A stretch of DNA of 40,501 nucleotides from Rubrivivax sp. (lineage in GTDB: Bacteria > Pseudomonadota > Gammaproteobacteria > Burkholderiales > Burkholderiaceae_C), in assembly GCA_024641945.1 (NCBI GenBank), contig JAHECD010000032.1:1-40501 (forward strand), in the 5' to 3' direction. Under the pieces are notes generated by a model, which was given only the letters and a program-made list of their open reading frames with translations, made no database searches and was not told where the DNA came from. This document shows positions 24,173 to 33,173 of this stretch, piece by piece; position 1 is the stretch's first letter, and each line of letters starts with the position of its first letter. Position numbers and translations under genes: made by a program.

Positions 24173-24985
24173 ATGACGACGAAGAACTGCAAAGAAGCCG
24201 CATCACCCGACCTCGCGCAGCAGATGCTGAACAAGGTACCGGCCGTCACGCTGGCCTTCTGGGTGGTCAAGATCATGGCCACGACCGTGGGCGAGACCGC
24301 CGCCGACTTCCTGAATACGAACCTGAACCTGGGACTCACGAAAACGTCGATCACCATCGGAGCCTTGCTTGCGCTGGCGCTCGTGGCACAGATGCGCTTG
24401 CGCCGCTATGTGCCCTCGATCTATTGGCTGACAGTGGTGCTGATCAGCGTGGCCGGCACGCTCATCACCGACAACATCACGGATCACCTCGGGGTGCCGT
24501 TGCAGGTCACGACGGGTGTCTTTGCTGCCGCGTTGATTGCAACGTTTGCGGTCTGGTATGCACACGAGAAGACGCTGTCGATCCACACCATCGTCACGCG
24601 CCGGCGCGAGGCCTGCTACTGGCTCGCGATCCTGGTCACCTTCGCCCTCGGAACGGCTGCAGGCGACCTGCTGGCCGAAACGCTTCAGCTGGGTTACCTG
24701 GCGTCCGCCGGCCTTTTCGGTGCGGCCATCGGTGGCGTGACCCTGGCGCACTGTCGGCTCGGCGTGAACGCCGTGCCCGCGTTCTGGATCGCCTACGTCC
24801 TTACCCGGCCGTTCGGTGCGGCGTTCGGCGACCTGCTGTCGCAGCCCGGTAACCAAGGCGGGCTGGGACTCGGGACCGTGCTGACGAGCGCCGCCTTCCT
24901 GCTGCTCATTCTCGGACTGGTGGGATCGATGAGCCTGCGCCGGCACCGGGGCGCCGCCGGCAGCCGCACGGCGGCGTGGCGCTGA
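24173..24985 (+). CDS. COG4705 uncharacterised multi-pass membrane protein
   Basis: 270-residue integral membrane protein with about eight helices. The hallmark NKVPAVTLAFWVVKIMATTVGETAADFLN near the N-terminus, and its internal echo (ILVTFALGTAAGDLLAE, RPFGAAFGDLLSQP), are typical of the COG4705 family, annotated as membrane-anchored protein of unknown function. The internal similarity suggests a two-fold or four-fold repeat with conserved acidic residues in the membrane. The start at 24173 fits the family; an ATG at 24092 overlapping the PepSY stop would add 27 residues and is possible. Its regular company with PepSY and two-component genes suggests an envelope function. Confidence 0.85.
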   Translation: MTTKNCKEAASPDLAQQMLNKVPAVTLAFWVVKIMATTVGETAADFLNTNLNLGLTKTSITIGALLALALVAQMRLRRYVPSIYWLTVVLISVAGTLITDNITDHLGVPLQVTTGVFAAALIATFAVWYAHEKTLSIHTIVTRRREACYWLAILVTFALGTAAGDLLAETLQLGYLASAGLFGAAIGGVTLAHCRLGVNAVPAFWIAYVLTRPFGAAFGDLLSQPGNQGGLGLGTVLTSAAFLLLILGLVGSMSLRRHRGAAGSRTAAWR

Positions 24986-25034
24986 ACGGGGCCGTGCCAG
25001 GCAACTGCTGCCCGGCGGTCCGTCAGCGCAGGGA

Positions 25035-25853
25035 TCAACCCGGCCGCTGGGCCTGCTCGCACGGGACCTGCATCACCTCTCGCCGGCCGCCATCCACGCG
25101 CACGGCGGTGAGCGCGCCGCCCCACACGCAGCCGGTGTCCAGACCCAGCAGGTCGGGGCGGTTGACCAGACCGAGCGTGCTCCAGTGTCCAAACGCCATC
25201 GGCGTGCCCTGTGTGCGCCGGCCGGGCACGTCGAACCAGGGCACGTAGCCGGGCGGGGCCCCGGCGGCGTCCTTGGTCTTCAGGTCGAGGGTGCCGTCGG
25301 GGGCGCAGAAGCGCATGCGCGTAAACGCATTGATGGCAAAACGCAGACGGTCGGCGCCGGCCAGGCTTTCGCTCCAGCGCACGGGCTCGTTGCCGTACAT
25401 CGCGCCGAGAAAGCCGTGCAGGTCGGGGCCGCGCAGCAGTGCCTGCACTTCGCCGGCCATCGCAAGCACCTTGGCCGTGTCCCACTGCGGCGGCACGCCG
25501 GCGTGCACACACAGCCAGCCGCATTCGACGACCGCGAGTGGGCGGTGGCGGACCCAGTCGAGCCAGGCCTCGCGTTGCGCCGACTCGAGAATGTCGGACA
25601 GCGTATCGGTGCGGTGCATCGGACGCACGCCCTGCGCGACGGCGAGCAGGTGCAGGTCGTGGTTGCCCAGCAGGCAGGTCGCGGCACCGCCCAGCGCGTG
25701 CAGCCGCTGCAGCACCTGCAGCGACCCGGGCCCTCGATTCACCAGGTCACCGAGCACGACCAGATGGTCGCGCGAAGGCGAAAAGCCGGTGGCGGCGAGC
25801 AGCCGGTCGAAGGCGTCGCAACAGCCCTGGAGGTCGCCGACGAGCAGGTTCAT
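25035..25853 (-). CDS. apaH: Symmetrical bis(5'-nucleosyl)-tetraphosphatase (diadenosine tetraphosphatase)
   Basis: Hydrolyses Ap4A symmetrically to two ADP, removing an alarmone and RNA cap precursor; cytosolic metallophosphoesterase of 272 residues, the usual length. The phosphoesterase motifs are GDLQGC (residues 6-11), LGDLVNRGPGS, GNHDLHLL, then HAGVPPQWD and GHWSTLG. The last segments are specific to ApaH (TFTRMRF/AFTRMRFC, DLKTKD, YVPWFDVPGRRTQG, GLDTGCVWGGALTA). It is transcribed towards the COG4705 gene and is divergent from the CNNM gene with only 60 bp between starts. Confidence 0.96.
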   Translation of the reverse strand: MNLLVGDLQGCCDAFDRLLAATGFSPSRDHLVVLGDLVNRGPGSLQVLQRLHALGGAATCLLGNHDLHLLAVAQGVRPMHRTDTLSDILESAQREAWLDWVRHRPLAVVECGWLCVHAGVPPQWDTAKVLAMAGEVQALLRGPDLHGFLGAMYGNEPVRWSESLAGADRLRFAINAFTRMRFCAPDGTLDLKTKDAAGAPPGYVPWFDVPGRRTQGTPMAFGHWSTLGLVNRPDLLGLDTGCVWGGALTAVRVDGGRREVMQVPCEQAQRPG

Positions 25854-25913
25854 GCGGGGATTCTGCTACGCTGGCAGGCCCTCCCACTCAGCCCCGCCAC
25901 TTCGGCGGCGTGC

Positions 25914-27215
25914 ATGGACGTTGCGCTTCTCGTATTTCTGATCCTGCTCAACGGCGTCTTCGCGATGTCCGAGATGGCGCTCACGGCGTCCCGCAAGGCC
26001 CGCCTCCAGGTGATGCTCGAAGCCGGCGAGCACGGTGCGCAGGCCGCCATGGACCTGCACGACAACCCGACCAAATACCTGTCGACGGTGCAGATCGGCA
26101 TCACGTCGATCGGCGTGCTCAACGGCATCGTCGGCGACGCCGCGTTTTCGCGGCCGCTCGCGCAGTGGTTGGCGCAGACGTTCAGCCTGCACGAGCGCGC
26201 CGCCGACATCACGGCCACGGCGATGGTGGTGCTGATCATCACGTTCCTGACCATCATCTTCGGCGAACTCGTGCCCAAGCGCGTGGGCCAGATGTTCCCC
26301 GAGACCGTGGCCCGGCTCGTGTCGCGGCCGATGAACTGGCTGTCCATGGCCACCCGCCCTTTTGTGCTGCTGCTGGGGGCGTGCACCGACGGAGCGTTGC
26401 GCCTGCTGGGCATCCGCGGCGGGCCGACCCGAAGTGTCACCGAAGAGGAAATCGCCGCCCAGCTCGAGGAAGGCCTGGAGTCCGGCGTGATCGAGGCGCA
26501 GGAGCACCAGATGGTGCGCAACGTCTTCCGTCTCGACGACCGGCAGATCGGCTCGATGATGATCCCGCGTGCCGAACTGGCTTGGCTCGATGTCAATGCG
26601 CCGGTGGAGGACGTCATCGCCAAGATGGCCGAGCAGAGCCATTCGCGTTATCCGGTCTGCCGTGGCGGCCTCGACGACGTGATCGGCGTGCTCGCCGCAC
26701 ACCGCCTCATCGCCCCGATGTCCCGGGGCGAGGCGTTCTCGCTCGTGGAGCACCTGCAGCCACCGGTCTTCGTGCCCGAGACGTTGTCGGGCATGGAGCT
26801 GCTCGAGCACCTGCGCGCCGCCGGCTCCGAGCTCGTGTTCGTGGTCGACGAGTACGGCGCGGTGCAGGGCATCATCACCGAGCGCGACGTGCTCGAAGCC
26901 ATCACCGGTGAATTCGGCAGCGACGTTGCCGACGAGGCCTGGGCCATCCGGCGCGACGACGGCAGCTGGTTGATGGACGGCCTGATACCGATGCCCGAGC
27001 TGAAGGACCGGCTCGCGCTGAAGGACGTTCCCGAAGAGGATCGCGGCCGCTACAACACGCTGGCCGGCATGATCATGCTGCTGCTCGGCCGCCTGCCCGT
27101 GACCACTGACTCGGTGGAGTGGGAAGGCTGGCGCTTCGAGGTCGTCGACCTCGACGGCAAGCGTGTCGACAAGGTTCTCGTCACCCCCATGCCCGTTACC
27201 GGAGACCCCCTTTGA
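25914..27215 (+). CDS. CNNM/HlyC-CorC family membrane transporter with CBS pair
   Basis: 433-residue membrane protein often annotated hemolysin family. The N-terminal DUF21/CNNM domain (1-185) has membrane segments VALLVFLILLNGVFAMSEMAL, ITATAMVVLIITFLTIIFGELVPK and MATRPFVLLLGACTDGALRLLG. Signature residues include SEMAL, TVQIGITSIGVLNG and GELVPKRVGQ. A tandem CBS pair (about 205-330, MIPRAELAWLDVN, VVDEYGAVQGIITERDVLEAI) and a C-terminal CorC/HlyC domain (DGSWLMDGLIPMPELKD, AGMIMLLLGRLP) follow. CNNM proteins are implicated in Mg2+ or other cation efflux. It ends in TTTGA, where the next gene starts at TTG. Confidence 0.93.
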   Translation: MDVALLVFLILLNGVFAMSEMALTASRKARLQVMLEAGEHGAQAAMDLHDNPTKYLSTVQIGITSIGVLNGIVGDAAFSRPLAQWLAQTFSLHERAADITATAMVVLIITFLTIIFGELVPKRVGQMFPETVARLVSRPMNWLSMATRPFVLLLGACTDGALRLLGIRGGPTRSVTEEEIAAQLEEGLESGVIEAQEHQMVRNVFRLDDRQIGSMMIPRAELAWLDVNAPVEDVIAKMAEQSHSRYPVCRGGLDDVIGVLAAHRLIAPMSRGEAFSLVEHLQPPVFVPETLSGMELLEHLRAAGSELVFVVDEYGAVQGIITERDVLEAITGEFGSDVADEAWAIRRDDGSWLMDGLIPMPELKDRLALKDVPEEDRGRYNTLAGMIMLLLGRLPVTTDSVEWEGWRFEVVDLDGKRVDKVLVTPMPVTGDPL

Positions 27216-27964
27216 TCAATCCGAACCTGTACAAGACGCCCGTCGCGGTCGACTCTGCGAAACACCGCACATGGCGGCTGGCCCATCCGGTGAACGACTG
27301 GTCGGTCGCGTCTGCACTGAACTCGCTGTTCGTGGCGTCGGTCGAATTCGGCGATGCCTGCAGCGAATACCCGCTCGTCTTCGTCGATGCCGGCGCCGAC
27401 GCGCAAGGCCAGAAGCAGGTGGCACCGATTGCCGTGATGGGCCTGCACGACAAGGAAAATCTTTTTTCCGACGGCGTGGTGTGGCGTGCGCATTACGTGC
27501 CGGCACTGCTTCGGGCCTACCCCTTCGGCATCGCGCGGCAAGACGAGACGCGCGCGCTGATGGTGATCGACGAGTCCTATGCCGGCTGGTCGCAGACCGA
27601 GGGCCAGGCGCTGATCGACGATCAGGGCCAGCCCACCGACTTTCTGGCCGGCATGCGCGACCAGCTCGAGAAGGTCGAGACGGAGATCCAGCGCACGCGC
27701 CATTTCGGCAGCCTGCTGGTGGAGAACGACCTGCTGTCGCCGATGCGCTTCGACGCCACGCTGCCGGACGGCAAGACGTTGTCGGTCGACGGCTTCCTGA
27801 CCGTCGACGACAAGAAGTTCGGCGCACTGTCCGATGCCAAGATCCTCGAGTTGCACAAGAGCGGCGCGCTCGGGCTGATCCATGCCCACCAGATCTCGCT
27901 GCGCCACATGCGCAAGCTGGTCGACTGGTACGTGCAGCGGGTCACCGCGGCGGCGACGGCCTGA
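27212..27964 (+). CDS. SapC family protein
   Basis: 250-residue cytoplasmic-looking protein with the SapC family pattern: YKTPVAVDSAKHRTWRL at the start, CSEYPLVFVD near residue 50, APIAVMGLHDKENLF, YVPALLRAYPF, and VIDESYAG. The family name comes from Campylobacter S-layer genes, but the function in most proteobacteria is unknown. The start is a TTG at 27212 overlapping the CNNM stop (TTTGA), with GGAG at 27201-27204 upstream, so the two genes are coupled. No signal peptide or membrane segment. Confidence 0.9.
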   Translation: MINPNLYKTPVAVDSAKHRTWRLAHPVNDWSVASALNSLFVASVEFGDACSEYPLVFVDAGADAQGQKQVAPIAVMGLHDKENLFSDGVVWRAHYVPALLRAYPFGIARQDETRALMVIDESYAGWSQTEGQALIDDQGQPTDFLAGMRDQLEKVETEIQRTRHFGSLLVENDLLSPMRFDATLPDGKTLSVDGFLTVDDKKFGALSDAKILELHKSGALGLIHAHQISLRHMRKLVDWYVQRVTAAATA

Positions 27965-27972
27965 TCGAAGGC

Positions 27973-28003
27973 GTTGCGCCGCCGGCCCGAGCGCCGACGC
28001 AAC
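27973..28003. terminator. Possible bidirectional hairpin between sapC-like and iclR-like genes
   Basis: GTTGCG at 27973-27978 pairs with CGCAAC at 27998-28003 in the 46-bp gap between two convergent genes. The stem is short and there is no T tract. Confidence 0.25.
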
Positions 28004-28010
28004 CGGTCCG

Positions 28011-28796
28011 TCAGCCGGCCGCTGCCGTCGCGCCGGCCGCATGCCCGAGGCGGGCGGACAAATCGCTCGCGGCCTGCACCGCCTGCCGGAGCGTGGCGCT
28101 CAGGCGGCGCACGTCGAGCAGCGCGGCCGGCCCGATCACCGTGAGGCAGAGCACCAGCCGGCCCCGGTCGTCGAAGACCGGCGTCGCGAGCGCATTGACG
28201 CCGGGCAGCGACAGGCCCTCGACGGTGGCGATGCCGGCCTTGCGCACCGATTCGAGCTCGGCGCCGAAGGCCGCATCGATCGCACCATCGCGCCGGTGGC
28301 CGGCGAGCAGCGCTTCGTCCTTCAGCACCGGCAGCACCTGCTCGCGTGGCAGATGGGCGGCGAACAGCCGACCCGATGCGGTGCCGCGCAGGCTCATCAC
28401 GGTGCCGTGGCGCATCGAGACATGCACCGGCGTCGCCGCCTGCGCCACGCGCACGATCGTCGCGCCGCGGTTGCCCCACACCGCCATCGCCACGGTCAAC
28501 CCGGTCTGACGCGCCAGCGTCTCGATGACGGGCGTGGCCAGCGCCACCGGGTCCAGCTGCTGCAGGCTGATCAGCCCGAGCTGCATCGCCAGCGGGCCCA
28601 GGCCGTAGCGGCCCGACACGGTGTCCTGTTCGATCAGGCCCAGCTGGCCGAAGCTCACGAGGTAGGGGTGGGCCTTGGCGGGCGCCATGCCGGCTTCGCG
28701 TGCCAAGTCTTTCAGGGCCATCGGCCGGCCGTGGTGGGCCAGCGCGCGCAGCAGCTGGCCGCCGACTTCGATGCTCTGTATGCCGCGTTGGGTCAT
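28011..28796 (-). CDS. IclR-family transcriptional regulator
   Basis: 261-residue DNA-binding regulator. The N-terminal winged helix-turn-helix (about 5-70) reads SIEVGGQLLRALAHHGRPMALKDLAREAGMAPAKAHPYLVSFGQLGLI. The C-terminal IclR effector-binding domain (about 80-250) includes AVWGNRGATIVRV, GTVMSLRGTASGRLFAAH and GVNALATPVFDDRGRLVLCLTVIGP. It is divergent from the homogentisate operon, with an AT-rich dyad region between, so it is the likely regulator of that operon, sensing an aromatic acid. Target and effector are inferred from gene order. Confidence 0.93.
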   Translation of the reverse strand: MTQRGIQSIEVGGQLLRALAHHGRPMALKDLAREAGMAPAKAHPYLVSFGQLGLIEQDTVSGRYGLGPLAMQLGLISLQQLDPVALATPVIETLARQTGLTVAMAVWGNRGATIVRVAQAATPVHVSMRHGTVMSLRGTASGRLFAAHLPREQVLPVLKDEALLAGHRRDGAIDAAFGAELESVRKAGIATVEGLSLPGVNALATPVFDDRGRLVLCLTVIGPAALLDVRRLSATLRQAVQAASDLSARLGHAAGATAAAG

Positions 28797-28810
28797 GATG
28801 GCGAAGATTC

Positions 28811-28856
28811 TTCTAAAGTAAACTAGTTAGACAATAACGAATTATTGCGATAAGCT
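28811..28856. promoter_or_regulatory. AT-rich divergent promoter/operator of the homogentisate locus
   Basis: An unusually AT-rich patch in a GC-rich window, between the IclR gene and the operon it faces. It holds a perfect dyad CAATAA-CGAA-TTATTG (28832-28847), an inverted repeat TCTAA-N10-TTAGA (28812-28831), and the palindrome AACTAGTT (28821-28828). TAGACA (28828-28833) and TAAGCT (28851-28856) are 17 bp apart and could be a plus-strand sigma-70 promoter overlapping the dyad. Confidence 0.5.
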
Positions 28857-28918
28857 CAAGCCCGTCGCAAGATGCCTCGGGCCGTCTTGCCGAACCCGCA
28901 GCCAGAGGATCCACCGCC

Positions 28919-29884
28919 ATGTCCACCAAAGCCTTCGCCAGCCAGGCCGACCTCGAGGAAAAGAAGGTCAGCTTCACCCGGCTCTCCGAACACGCCTATG
29001 CCTACACGGCCGAGGGCGACCCGAACACCGGCATCGTGATCGGCGATGACGCGGTGATGGTCATCGACACGCAGGCCACACCGGTGATGGCCCAGGACGT
29101 GATCCGCCGCATCCGCGAGGTCACCGACAAGCCGATCAAATACGTCGTGCTGAGCCATTACCACGCCGTGCGCGTGCTCGGGGCCAGTGCGTACATGGCC
29201 GAGGGCGGCGAGCACGTGATCGCGAGCGAAGACACGCTGGGCATGATCAAGGAGCGTGGCGAGCAGGACAAGGCGAGCGAGATCGGCCGCTTCCCGCGCC
29301 TGTTCCGCAACGTCGAGAGCGTGCCCGCCGGCCTGACCTGGCCCACGCTCACGTTCACCGGCAAGATGACGCTGTGGCTCGGCAAGCTCGAGGTGCAGTT
29401 GCTGCAGCTTGGCCGCGGCCACACCAAGGGCGACACGGTGGTGTGGCTGCCGGCCGAGCGCATCCTCTTCTCGGGCGACCTGGTCGAGTTCGATGCCACG
29501 CCGTATGCCGGCGACGCGTATTTCTCCGACTGGCCGCAGACCCTGGACAACCTCGCCGCGCTGAAGCCGGCGCAACTGGTGCCAGGCCGCGGCGCCGCGC
29601 TGCAGACCGAGCAGCAGGTCGCCGCGGGCCTCAAGGGCACACGCGACTTCATCGCCGATGTCTACGCCGCCGTCAAGGCCGGCGCGGCGGCCGGCAAGGA
29701 CCTGAAGGCCGTCTACAAGGACACGATGTCGGCCGTGCGCCCCAAGTATGGCCACTGGGTCATCTTCGACCACTGCATGCCGTTCGACGTGACCCGCGCC
29801 TACGACGAGGCCACGCAGCACCGCGACCCCCGCATCTGGACCGCCGAGCGCGACATCGAGATGTGGAAGGCGCTCGAATCCTGA
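28919..29884 (+). CDS. MBL-fold protein with altered metal motif
   Basis: 321-residue metallo-beta-lactamase-fold protein, first gene of the homogentisate operon. The core pattern is present: GIVIGDDAVMVIDTQATP, VVLSHYHAVRVLGAS, LGRGHTKGDTVVW, ILFSGDLVEF. The canonical HxHxDH has become H80-Y-H82-A-V84-R85, so the Asp and the last His, normally ligands of the second metal, are lost. H80, H82, H168 and D187 remain. A mononuclear or altered enzyme, or a non-hydrolytic role, is possible. The gene is 27 nt upstream of the flavin monooxygenase. Substrate is unknown; a lactone or thioester in aromatic catabolism would fit the context. Confidence 0.88.
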   Translation: MSTKAFASQADLEEKKVSFTRLSEHAYAYTAEGDPNTGIVIGDDAVMVIDTQATPVMAQDVIRRIREVTDKPIKYVVLSHYHAVRVLGASAYMAEGGEHVIASEDTLGMIKERGEQDKASEIGRFPRLFRNVESVPAGLTWPTLTFTGKMTLWLGKLEVQLLQLGRGHTKGDTVVWLPAERILFSGDLVEFDATPYAGDAYFSDWPQTLDNLAALKPAQLVPGRGAALQTEQQVAAGLKGTRDFIADVYAAVKAGAAAGKDLKAVYKDTMSAVRPKYGHWVIFDHCMPFDVTRAYDEATQHRDPRIWTAERDIEMWKALES

Positions 29885-29911
29885 CGCGCTGACGACGACG
29901 CCGGCGACGCC

Positions 29912-31615
29912 ATGCTCAGCACCTACACCTATCCGGAATACGCCTACCGCAAGGCGCCGGAATTCGGCGCGGCGCAGGTGCGGCGTGTGCCGCTCATCGT
30001 CGTCGGTGCCGGCCCGGTGGGCCTGGCCGCGGCGATCGACGCCGCGCAGCAGGGCCTGCCGGTCATCCTGCTCGACGACGACAAGACCGTCAGCGTCGGC
30101 TCGCGCGGCCTGTGTTACGCCAAGCGCACGCTCGAGGTGCTCGACCGCCTGGGCGTGGGCGACCCGGTGGTGGCCAAGGGCGTCACCTGGAACGTCGGCC
30201 GCACCTTCCACCGCGACGCCGAGGTCTTCAGCTTCAACCTGCTGCCGGAGAGCGGGCACCGCCGCCCGGGCATGGTCAACCTGCAGCAGTACTGGCTCGA
30301 GCAGTACCTCGTCGAGCGCGCGCAGGCGCTGCCCGGCCTCGACCTGCGCTGGCAGCACAAGGTGGTCGGTGTCACGCAGCACCCAGGGCAGGAGGGCGCC
30401 ACCGTCGATGTCGAGACGGCCGACGGCGCCTACCGCCTGCAGGCCGACTGGCTGGTCGTCGCCGACGGCGCGCGCAGCCCTATCCGCCGCCTGATGGGGC
30501 TCGACATCGAGGGCAAGGTCTTCCAGGACCGCTTTCTCATCGCCGACGTCGTGTTGCACGGCGAACTCTTCCCGGCCGACCAGACCGAACGCTGGTTCTG
30601 GTTCGACCCGCCATTCCACACCGGCCAGAGCGTTTTGCTGCACCGCGAGGCCGACAACGTCTGGCGCATCGATTTCCAGCTCGGCTGGAATGCCGACCCC
30701 GAGGCCGAGAAGCAGCGCGAGCGCGTGATCCCGCGCATCCGCGCCATGCTCGACAGCCAGGGCTTCCAGCACGTCGGCTTCGAGCTCGAATGGGTCAGCG
30801 TCTACACCTTCCAGTGCCGGCGCATGAAGGACTTCCGAGCCGGCCGCGCGCTCTTCATCGGCGACGCCGCACACCAGGTCTCGCCGTTCGGCGCCCGTGG
30901 CGCCAATTCAGGCATCCAGGACGCCGACAACCTGATGTGGAAGCTCAAGCTCGTGATCGGCGGCGCCGCACCGCAGCGCCTGCTCGACAGCTATGGTGAA
31001 GAGCGCATGGCTGCGGCCGACGAGAACATCCTCAATTCCACACGCGCGACCGACTTCATCACGCCCAAGAGTGCCGTCTCGCAGCTCTTCCGCAACGCGG
31101 TGTTGACCCTCGCCAAGGAGGTACCGTGCGGCCGCGCGCTCGTCAATTCGGGGCGCCTGTCGGTGCCGTCCACGCTCGAAGGCTCGCGCTTGAACAGCCC
31201 CGATGCGGCGGAGTTCGAAGGTTGGATGTTGCCGGGTGCCCCGATCGACGATGCGCCGGTGGCCGCCGACGGCGCCGGCAGCTGGCTCCTGCAGCACACC
31301 GGCAACCGCTTCGTGCTGATGCTCTTCGTCGACCGCGCGCCGACGGCGGCGCAGCTCGACGCAGTGCAGAGTCTCGCCCGCGACCGCATCGCCGTGCATA
31401 CCCTGCACGTCCTTTTGCGTGGCGGCACGCCAGCCGGCGCTGCGGACGGTGTCGAAACGGTCGAGGATGTGCAGGGCCTCGCAGCGCAACGCTTCGACGC
31501 GCGCGCCGGTACCGCGGTGCTGCTGCGGCCCGACCAGCATGTCGCCGCGCGCTGGCGCACGCTGGACCCGGCGGCCGTGCGCGCAGCCGTCGCGCGCGCC
31601 ACCTGCAACGACTGA
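29912..31615 (+). CDS. FAD-dependent aromatic hydroxylase (MhaA-like large component)
   Basis: Class A flavoprotein monooxygenase (PF01494 fold), 567 residues. The FAD-binding motif is IVVGAGPVGLAAAI (about residues 29-42), the DG motif VVADGARSPIRR, and the GD motif ALFIGDAAHQVSPFGARGANSGIQDADNLMWKL. The C-terminal thioredoxin-like domain of phenol hydroxylase relatives is present (about 430-567). Followed 14 nt later by a small DUF2783 gene and then hmgA and fahA, it fits the known two-component 3-hydroxyphenylacetate 6-hydroxylase MhaA/MhaB of Pseudomonas putida, which makes homogentisate. That assignment is inferred from size, order and partner; the substrate could be another hydroxylated aromatic acid. 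Confidence 0.88.
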   Translation: MLSTYTYPEYAYRKAPEFGAAQVRRVPLIVVGAGPVGLAAAIDAAQQGLPVILLDDDKTVSVGSRGLCYAKRTLEVLDRLGVGDPVVAKGVTWNVGRTFHRDAEVFSFNLLPESGHRRPGMVNLQQYWLEQYLVERAQALPGLDLRWQHKVVGVTQHPGQEGATVDVETADGAYRLQADWLVVADGARSPIRRLMGLDIEGKVFQDRFLIADVVLHGELFPADQTERWFWFDPPFHTGQSVLLHREADNVWRIDFQLGWNADPEAEKQRERVIPRIRAMLDSQGFQHVGFELEWVSVYTFQCRRMKDFRAGRALFIGDAAHQVSPFGARGANSGIQDADNLMWKLKLVIGGAAPQRLLDSYGEERMAAADENILNSTRATDFITPKSAVSQLFRNAVLTLAKEVPCGRALVNSGRLSVPSTLEGSRLNSPDAAEFEGWMLPGAPIDDAPVAADGAGSWLLQHTGNRFVLMLFVDRAPTAAQLDAVQSLARDRIAVHTLHVLLRGGTPAGAADGVETVEDVQGLAAQRFDARAGTAVLLRPDQHVAARWRTLDPAAVRAAVARATCND

Positions 31616-31629
31616 ACGGAAGCGTCGCG

Positions 31630-31890
31630 ATGCCCACCCCGCAGCACCTGAAGACCCAGCCCAACTTCGGCCGCCCCGGCGAGCGCCATCGACACGGCTA
31701 CGTGCCGGGCGACGATTTCTACGAGCGGCTGATTGCAGGCCACCACGGCCTGAGTGATGACCAGAGCGGGCTGATGAATGCCCGGCTCGTGATCTTGCTG
31801 GCGAACCATATCGGCAATCTCGACGTGCTGCACGAAGCGATCGACCTCGCCCGCGCCGGCGTCGGCGCACCCCAAGGAGACGGCGCATGA
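31630..31890 (+). CDS. DUF2783 protein, MhaB-like small coupling component
   Basis: 86-residue soluble protein with the DUF2783 pattern: [50 protein letters not shown] followed by [12 protein letters not shown]. It is small and has no cofactor motif. It sits between the flavin monooxygenase and hmgA, overlapping hmgA by ATGA (31887-31890). In P. putida a small protein, MhaB, is needed to couple NADH oxidation to hydroxylation by the flavoprotein MhaA; size and position here suggest the same job. The domain call is firm, the role inferred. Confidence 0.85.
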   Translation: MPTPQHLKTQPNFGRPGERHRHGYVPGDDFYERLIAGHHGLSDDQSGLMNARLVILLANHIGNLDVLHEAIDLARAGVGAPQGDGA

Positions 31891-33173
31891 CCGAACTGCA
31901 CTATCAATCCGGCTACGGCAACCAGTTCGCCACCGAAGCCGTGCCCGGCGCACTGCCGGTGGGACGCAACAGCCCGCAGAAGGCGCCGCACGGGCTGTAT
32001 GCCGAACTGCTGTCGGGCAGCGCCTTCACCGCGCCGCGCGCCGACAACCGGCGCACCTGGCTGTATCGGCGCCGGCCCAGTGTGGCCGTGGGCGGCTACG
32101 AGGCACTGCCACTGCCGTTCTGGAAATCCGGCGCGGCGTCCGGCGTGGAGGTGCCGCCCGATCCGCTGCGCTGGGCGCCCACGCCGATGCCCACAGCGCC
32201 GCTCGATTTCATCGAAGGCCTGCGCACGATGGCCGTCAATGGCGACGCCGATGCCCAGACCGGTGTGGCGGCGCACCTCGTGCTGTGCAACCGCAGCATG
32301 GACCGCCGCGCGTTTGTCGACAGCGACGGCGAACTGCTCGTCGTACCGCAGAGCGGGCGCTTCACCTTCATCACCGAGATGGGCGTGCTCGACGCGGCGC
32401 CGGGCGAGATCGTGCTGCTGCCGCGCGGCGTGGTTTTCAGCGTGGCCGTCGACGGGCCTTCGAGCGCCTACGTGTGCGAGAACTACGGCGCCGCCTTCCG
32501 CTTGCCCGAACTCGGGCCGATCGGCAGCAACGGGCTGGCCAATCCGCGCGACTTCCTGGCCCCGGTGGCGGCCTTCGATGCGGCGCCCGGCGCGTGGGAC
32601 GTCGTCAAGAAGTTCGGTGGTTCGTTCTGGACCGCACGCCAGCCGGCGAGCCCGTTCAACGTGGTCGCCTGGCACGGCAATCTGTCGCCAGTCAAATACG
32701 ACACCAAGCATTTCATGACGATCGGCTCGATCAGCTTCGACCATCCGGACCCGTCGATCTTCACCGTGCTGACGAGCCCGAGCGACACCCCCGGCACCGC
32801 GAACTGCGACTTCGTGATCTTTCCGCCGCGCTGGATGGTGGCCGAGGACACCTTCCGCCCGCCCTGGTACCACCGCAACGTGATGAGCGAGTTCATGGGG
32901 CTGGTCTACGGCCAGTACGACGCCAAACCCGAAGGATTCAAGCCCGGCGGCGCGAGCCTGCACAACACGATGGTGCCGCACGGCCCCGATGCCGAGGCCT
33001 TCGACAAGGCATCCCACGCGCCGTTGGCGCCCCACAAGCTCGACCACACGCTGGCTTTCATGTTCGAGAGCCGCTGGCGCTTCCGCCCGACGGCCTGGGC
33101 GCTGCACGAGGGCGCGCTCGACCGGCGCTACGCCGAATGCTGGGCCGACCTGAAGGACACGTTCAAGCCATGA
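31887..33173 (+). CDS. hmgA: Homogentisate 1,2-dioxygenase
   Basis: Non-haem iron(II) dioxygenase that opens the ring of homogentisate to maleylacetoacetate, 428 residues, the usual bacterial length. The N-terminus [26 protein letters not shown] is diagnostic. The iron ligands are visible in [18 protein letters not shown] (His and Glu six residues apart) and in [12 protein letters not shown] (His). AAGGAGA lies 6 nt before the ATG. It overlaps both neighbours by ATGA, so DUF2783, hmgA and fahA are translated as one unit. No maleylacetoacetate isomerase gene (maiA) is in the window. Confidence 0.98.
   Translation: MTELHYQSGYGNQFATEAVPGALPVGRNSPQKAPHGLYAELLSGSAFTAPRADNRRTWLYRRRPSVAVGGYEALPLPFWKSGAASGVEVPPDPLRWAPTPMPTAPLDFIEGLRTMAVNGDADAQTGVAAHLVLCNRSMDRRAFVDSDGELLVVPQSGRFTFITEMGVLDAAPGEIVLLPRGVVFSVAVDGPSSAYVCENYGAAFRLPELGPIGSNGLANPRDFLAPVAAFDAAPGAWDVVKKFGGSFWTARQPASPFNVVAWHGNLSPVKYDTKHFMTIGSISFDHPDPSIFTVLTSPSDTPGTANCDFVIFPPRWMVAEDTFRPPWYHRNVMSEFMGLVYGQYDAKPEGFKPGGASLHNTMVPHGPDAEAFDKASHAPLAPHKLDHTLAFMFESRWRFRPTAWALHEGALDRRYAECWADLKDTFKP

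Noticed and set aside
28856..30874. 672-codon minus-strand frame antisense to the MBL-fold and monooxygenase genes
   Set aside because: It spans two well-supported genes and their ribosome sites and has shadow-type composition.
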